This document shows, piece after piece, positions 59,056 through 64,000 of a stretch of DNA of 64,000 bases (position 1 is its first letter; every line of letters starts with the position of its first letter). Origin of the DNA: Lichenostomus cassidix (taxonomy: Eukaryota; Chordata; Aves; Passeriformes; Meliphagidae); the NCBI GenBank assembly GCA_008360975.2, contig CM039182.1, positions 103,199,443-103,263,442 on the forward strand. The letters are read 5' to 3'. A model generated the notes under the pieces. The model was not told the DNA's origin. It made no database searches and saw nothing but the letters and a program-made list of their open reading frames with translations. The translations under genes were made by a program, and so were the position numbers.

Positions 59056-62000
59056 CTCCCACCTATAAATCTTTGTAGCTTTGCACCATATAATCTCTGC
59101 CCTAAATTTTTATTTTCTCTTATTTTCCAGATTCTGTGTGGTTACAAGGTTCTCAGCTGACAATGTGCATTTATTGTGTAGATGCTTCCAGACATATCTG
59201 GGAGTTTTGATAACCAGGTTGGAGTAGCTGGAATCATTGTGCAGGCTGGCATTTTGACTTGGAAGGCAGTTGGGACTCAAGAGGAATGTAAAGTGGAAGG
59301 TGACATAAAAATTGAGTGAAACCAATGCCAGCAACCCTTGAGTGCCACACCTGTCACTTATTCCTCTCCCCATATCTCCTGCTACATCCAATAGAAAGCA
59401 AGGATCCCATCTGATGTTTCAAACCCTGACCAGCAAGTAGGGTGATGCATGAGGAAGGTAGGGAATAACATCAGAAAAAGTTGGACAAAGTCATGGCACT
59501 CAGAGCCAGCCAGAGCCTTGAGGTGACTCTGCCTAAGCAATTAATTTAAACCAAGCATGTTAGCAGCACCAGATGGCCTTTGAACAACAGGAAAAAGGTT
59601 TTACTGGAACACACACTGGAACATGGAACATTTTAACTAGGGAAAGCTGAGGCTGAATCAGAATGTGAATAGGAGGGGGATGCACAGTCACTGCTGTGCC
59701 TTTGGGAGATTGATCCTCACCTCCATGCAGTTCCTGGGCTGGATAACTGTGATGCAGCAGCTGTTTGATGTGACAAATGCCACAGGTTTCCTACTCTGGA
59801 TCCTGAGGACATGCCTTTGTCCCCCTTCATAGTGCCTGCCTATTTACTATCTCCCTGCTCTGCCTTGGACTCTTTCAGTTCCAGCCTCTGCCTCTCCAGT
59901 TTCTCTCCCTGCCTGCCTCATGCCTGTGTGTATGTGTGTGGGGTCCTCCCCAAAAGGGAGCTTGATTGCTTCCAGGGAAAGAGGAATCTCTCCCGTCTTT
60001 CAAGGCAAAGGCAGCTTACCTCCCTTCTGCCCATGCATGACCTTTTGGCAGAATGGGTGCAGAGCAGATGCTCTCCTAAGCTGAGCTGAGTGTAGGACAC
60101 AGAGCAGACACTGTCCCTCCTCTCCAGCAGCAAATCTCACGCTCATGGCAAGGCAGGTGTTGTGTGCAGCTATGGATGAGTACCCAGTCAGTTCCAGAAT
60201 TGATTTGTCATGCTAACAAGCATTCCATTTGTGGCTGAAATGGCACAGATGCCTTACACATTCCCTGAGCAATGTCCCCAGGCTCTCCTGCCCGCTGGCC
60301 GGTGTAAGGTGTCCCTTGCTTACTGGCTGGCTAGGCAGCAATCACATGCTTGTTGGCCAGCTGGCTGCTGCCATCCCCTCATCAGTGGGCACTCTAATTT
60401 GGTACCTACTACTGGTTTTATGACGCCATTTGTCAAATTTGACTGAAAGTGGCTAGTGGGCTCAAAAACCACTGAGAAGGAGGGACTGACAGACAGCTCA
60501 ACAGATGAATGGGCAGATGGACAGTAAGTGTCACAGCTTTAGACTCGCTTTCATAGCAAGTCAATCTGAAAATAATGTGGAGTGAGATAAATGATTGCTT
60601 CTCCCCCCCACCCAGGGATATTAATCAAAATGAACACCTATGAATGCTTCACTCTATTTTTTTGATTTGTTTTCTGCAGACTGAAAAATAACAAAGGAAA
60701 GATATTTCAAGCCATAGTAGTGCACTAGTTTACAATGAAGTGGATGAGTTGCCTTTGAGTTGCCACAAATTATTCCTTTGCACTGTGCATGATCACAGTG
60801 CAAACTAGTGAGAAAACTGCATTTCTTGCCCTTGTAGCACTTGCCACTCTACTTCTGCCTGGGGGAATTTCAGCTTATCCTTGACAGTGAGGCAGGGAGT
60901 AGAGAAGAGGGATGGGTGGATGATCAGAAATATCTGGAGAGAGGGCGTAGAAATGTAATTTAAGTGGAGAAATCCAGATTCCTTGAAGGTTAAATGAAAA
61001 TGTCTGTGACCTAATACAATGGGTTTGGTACTCCAGCATGTAGGTAGCCAGACTGTATTCCTGATTTAGGTATTTATGCAGTGCCTAAATGCCAAAAGCA
61101 ATAATTAAAATTCATATGAAGATTCTGGTCTTATCTAACAAGAATGAATCACCAGCAGCCGTGGGACCTGTCAGAGAAGATTGATGGAGGACTTTCAAAG
61201 ACCCTGAGGTGCCCTGAGCATTGTACAAAGGATAGACTAAGACCTTTCATCTGAGGCACAGGGAAATACATTATGTACTGCACATCTATTTTAATTGATT
61301 GCTTTAATCTATGGAAGTTCTAGGTCTGTTTTGAACTCCAGGATTAAAAATATCTGCACTTACCAAGGAAAAAGGTTTATCAGATACAAAAACTGCTGTC
61401 CATTCAGCTCATATGGTTAATTCCACATCCTTTTCTTCTTTCCTCCAGTGAGTTACCTGCAATACAGGAAAGTCAGTAAAAGACAGAATAGTCTTTTGTT
61501 TCAGTATATCTTCCAGCAGCATGAGGTTAGGAACCTGCTGCTCAGCCCTGGGAGAGGGGAAGGCATCAGCTCACTGCTGGGCAAAACACAGAATGTTGGC
61601 CGTGATGACTATCTGCAGTATCAAATCTCCAGTATAACAATAATCACAAGAAGAAAAAGTTGCAGCACTAGGTTTTTCTTTCACAGGAACCCATGTGAAT
61701 GATTATAGGCTACTTATACATGGGATCAAAGGCAAGTGAAAATCAATCATGGTAACGTTATTGATTGAGGCTGTTTTTACAGACATCTTGCACTGGCATT
61801 TTTTGTATAACCTTTAGACATCAAAGGCTGGTCACACATGGAAATGGGCTGCCACAAAGAGCTTTATAAAGCCCTCTTAGGATAAAATTTATAATCCTGC
61901 AGAAATCTTTGTTGGTAGACAGCTAAAAAGCAAGAGGGGGAAAAAAGGTTTACTCATTACGGTCTTTCAAATTAAAATCTCTGCTAATATATGTTATTTC

Positions 62001-63779
62001 CTGGGAGAGCACCCTTCCAAGGCCATCAGCCTGGCAAAGACAATATTACTTCATTTACAGCTGCTCATAATTCTTTGCTAAAGAGAGATTTCTGTGTAGT
62101 CTGTGCTGACAACTGAAACCAGCAGTACTTATTAATCACGGGCTAGTTTTTTCTTTGAACCCAGCCTCTCTGTTACCATACTTCTTTCCATCTCCTTTCT
62201 GTAATTTTCATTTACCATCACCTATTCTAATTTCCCCAAGTCACTTGATGTATAGTGTTCTGATAAATCTTTGCTGAAAGGACTAAACCCACAGTGCCTC
62301 ACGGATTGCTGCTGCAGTTTGCAGAGCCTTCATTTTGCAAGCACAAACAGGGTGATACAATGGGTCATCTTATATCTCATTTCATTGCTCCTAGGCCAGT
62401 AAAAATGTTTGCTGCACCCACTGCAGGCTTCCTCATCTCTGCTGGTCTCACACTTCCCTGGTGTCTGTGTAGTATGTAAGACACAATCATGTGTTTGGTT
62501 ATCCATGCAGAGATTTCATGGCAACAGATGATAGGAAGGTCTGTAATAAGTACTTCTTCCTTTCCTTCCTTCAAGAGCTGAAAATTACAGAAATACTATG
62601 CTGCTGATGAAATTTCACATTTTTACCAGCACGACCCAATTTGATCTCCTGAACTTTCAGAATGTTAATAGAAAGTACATAAAATTACTTCAGATGACAG
62701 GCAGAGATTTTATGTCAGAAAGGAAGATAGAGGTGTATTGTTTTACTTGTAATTTAAACATATTTCATGTGGGAATAATTGACAGGCAAAAAACACAGAT
62801 GCTCTTGGGACTATTTTCAGTTGTTTGTTTTGAACTAGAACAACGTTTTGGGCCTGATGTAAAATCTGTTGACTTTATTTGAAGAAGTCTTACAGATCTC
62901 TGTGAACTTCCAAACAGATATTTCAGTGTCACTAAAAGGGGGAATTGTCTAAGGTTCCTCATGCAGGTCAGCCCAATATTTGCTCCAGAGGAGGAACTAA
63001 TAATGGTGCAAGCTCAGACAAAGTTTATCAGAGGATGAGCTGGAAATAAAGCACCAGCTCCTGTCAATGGTGGTTCCTGCTAAAAAGAACACCCTCATGC
63101 TATTTTATTTTTTCCATTTTTCCTACGCATATTTCCAACCTAACATGTTTTTCATCAGTTACAGAAATTAGTTATGGAATCATATTGCTGAAAATTGGAG
63201 TAAAAGCAGGATTATTTCTCATTTATTTCCCTTGAAAAACCTACAAACTGTAAAAGAAAATGGGGGGAGAAGATGCCAAACTAGATTTCTTTATCTTTGT
63301 CTGAATGAAAAATGCTCTGATGTTTGCTAAACCCCCCAAAATCAGGAAATAAACGAGTGAAATATTCAATGAAGGAAATGAATTAACATTCAGAAATTTG
63401 AAATAATTTTTTTCTAAGATAGTTCATACTGTCAAATTTTCAGAAAAATTTATTCTCCATTGTGAAATTCAGCCAAAAATATAGGACACCTCCAGTGGAA
63501 AAAAACCCTTGTGGCAACATGTATTGAGGCAAGAAAATTCTGAATCAAATGTCCTGTGGTTTAAAGAAAATTAAGTTTGAACAACAGAAAGGGTTAGTGA
63601 AGGAAAGTTCCCATAGGAAGCTGACCAAGTAAAAAGACCTCTTTCTTATCCTTTCATAATACCTGGAGCTGTTTAAAGACACAGGAAGAAATCCGCAAAG
63701 CAAACACAGTGTCCTCAAGGGTTCTTGGCTCACTGCAGGCTAAGTAATTTGAAAACAAATGTAATATTTACATATGCTT
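59056..63779. other. Gene-free intergenic stretch
   Basis: No gene recognised. Slightly GC-richer at about 59800-60430, where CTGGC words cluster (60294-60370) and open frames overlap on both strands without domains. No interspersed repeats were recognised. Confidence 0.55.
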
Positions 63780-63790
63780 CCCCCCCCCCC
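63780..63790. repeat. C11 homopolymer
   Basis: An uninterrupted run of eleven C followed by GG. Confidence 0.9.
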
Positions 63791-63805
63791 GGCCATGGAA
63801 TCAGT

Positions 63806-63861
63806 TTTATCAACTATTTTATTAACTATTTTGTTAACTATTTTATTAACTACTAACTATT
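63806..63861. repeat. Short tandem repeat, 13-bp unit
   Basis: About four imperfect copies of TTTTATTAACTA-type units (AACTATTTTATTAACTATTT). Confidence 0.9.
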
Positions 63862-64000
63862 GCTCTTAGTCATGCAGCATTATTGCCATGAGTCATTCAG
63901 CTATTAGAGCAATTGCAGCCATCTACATACCCTGTTATGTGGTTCCCAAGCTTGCTCTTCCCTGGAGAACTCTGCCTGTGCTGGCATCACACTTCTGGCT
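63862..64000. other. Intergenic, no feature seen
   Basis: Unique sequence to the window end. Confidence 0.6.

Overview
The window looks like a stretch of a bird macrochromosome. It is AT-rich, has spliced exons with GT-AG introns, and carries several 3'-end fragments of CR1 LINEs (the characteristic avian retrotransposon) plus two solo endogenous-retrovirus LTRs. The CR1 fragment near 42.7 kb and the LTR family are compatible with a passerine or a related neoavian bird, but the species cannot be fixed from the sequence alone.

The only protein-coding gene I can support is the 3' part of METTL4, on the + strand. It is an MT-A70 family adenine N6-methyltransferase. Six coding exons lie at 1119-1485, 3632-3701, 5548-5722, 5938-6044, 6649-6737 and 12832-12977. 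They join in frame to give 317 C-terminal residues, including the DPPW catalytic motif and the native stop codon. The first ~155 residues and the promoter lie upstream of the window. The 3' UTR starts at 12978 and has three plausible poly(A) signals, the last near 14560, with two Pumilio-type motifs between the first and last.

From ~14.6 kb to the end (about 49 kb) I find no gene: no spliced coding signal, tRNA, rRNA or CRISPR. In human 18p11.32 METTL4 is flanked on its 3' side by a long gene-poor interval leading to ADCYAP1, so this is probably the avian equivalent of that desert (inference). It holds CR1 fragments (15.24, 16.54, 42.66, 50.32 and 57.60 kb, plus one in the last METTL4 intron), two same-family, same-orientation solo LTRs (30.89 and 51.73 kb), a 114-bp TTTTCC tract (32.05 kb), a 150-bp tract made only of A and C (56.64 kb), a 22-bp perfect palindrome inside an ACAGGA repeat cluster (58.28 kb) and several short tandem duplications. 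A few repeat-free stretches (27.2-27.95, 38.0-38.2, 46.5-46.8 and 54.4-54.6 kb) are dense in transcription-factor-like motifs, including three RFX X-box-like sites, and are candidate distal enhancers.

No new multi-gene system is visible. The points most worth a second look are the A/C-only tract, the LTR pair, the palindromic repeat cluster and the X-box-bearing candidate enhancers.
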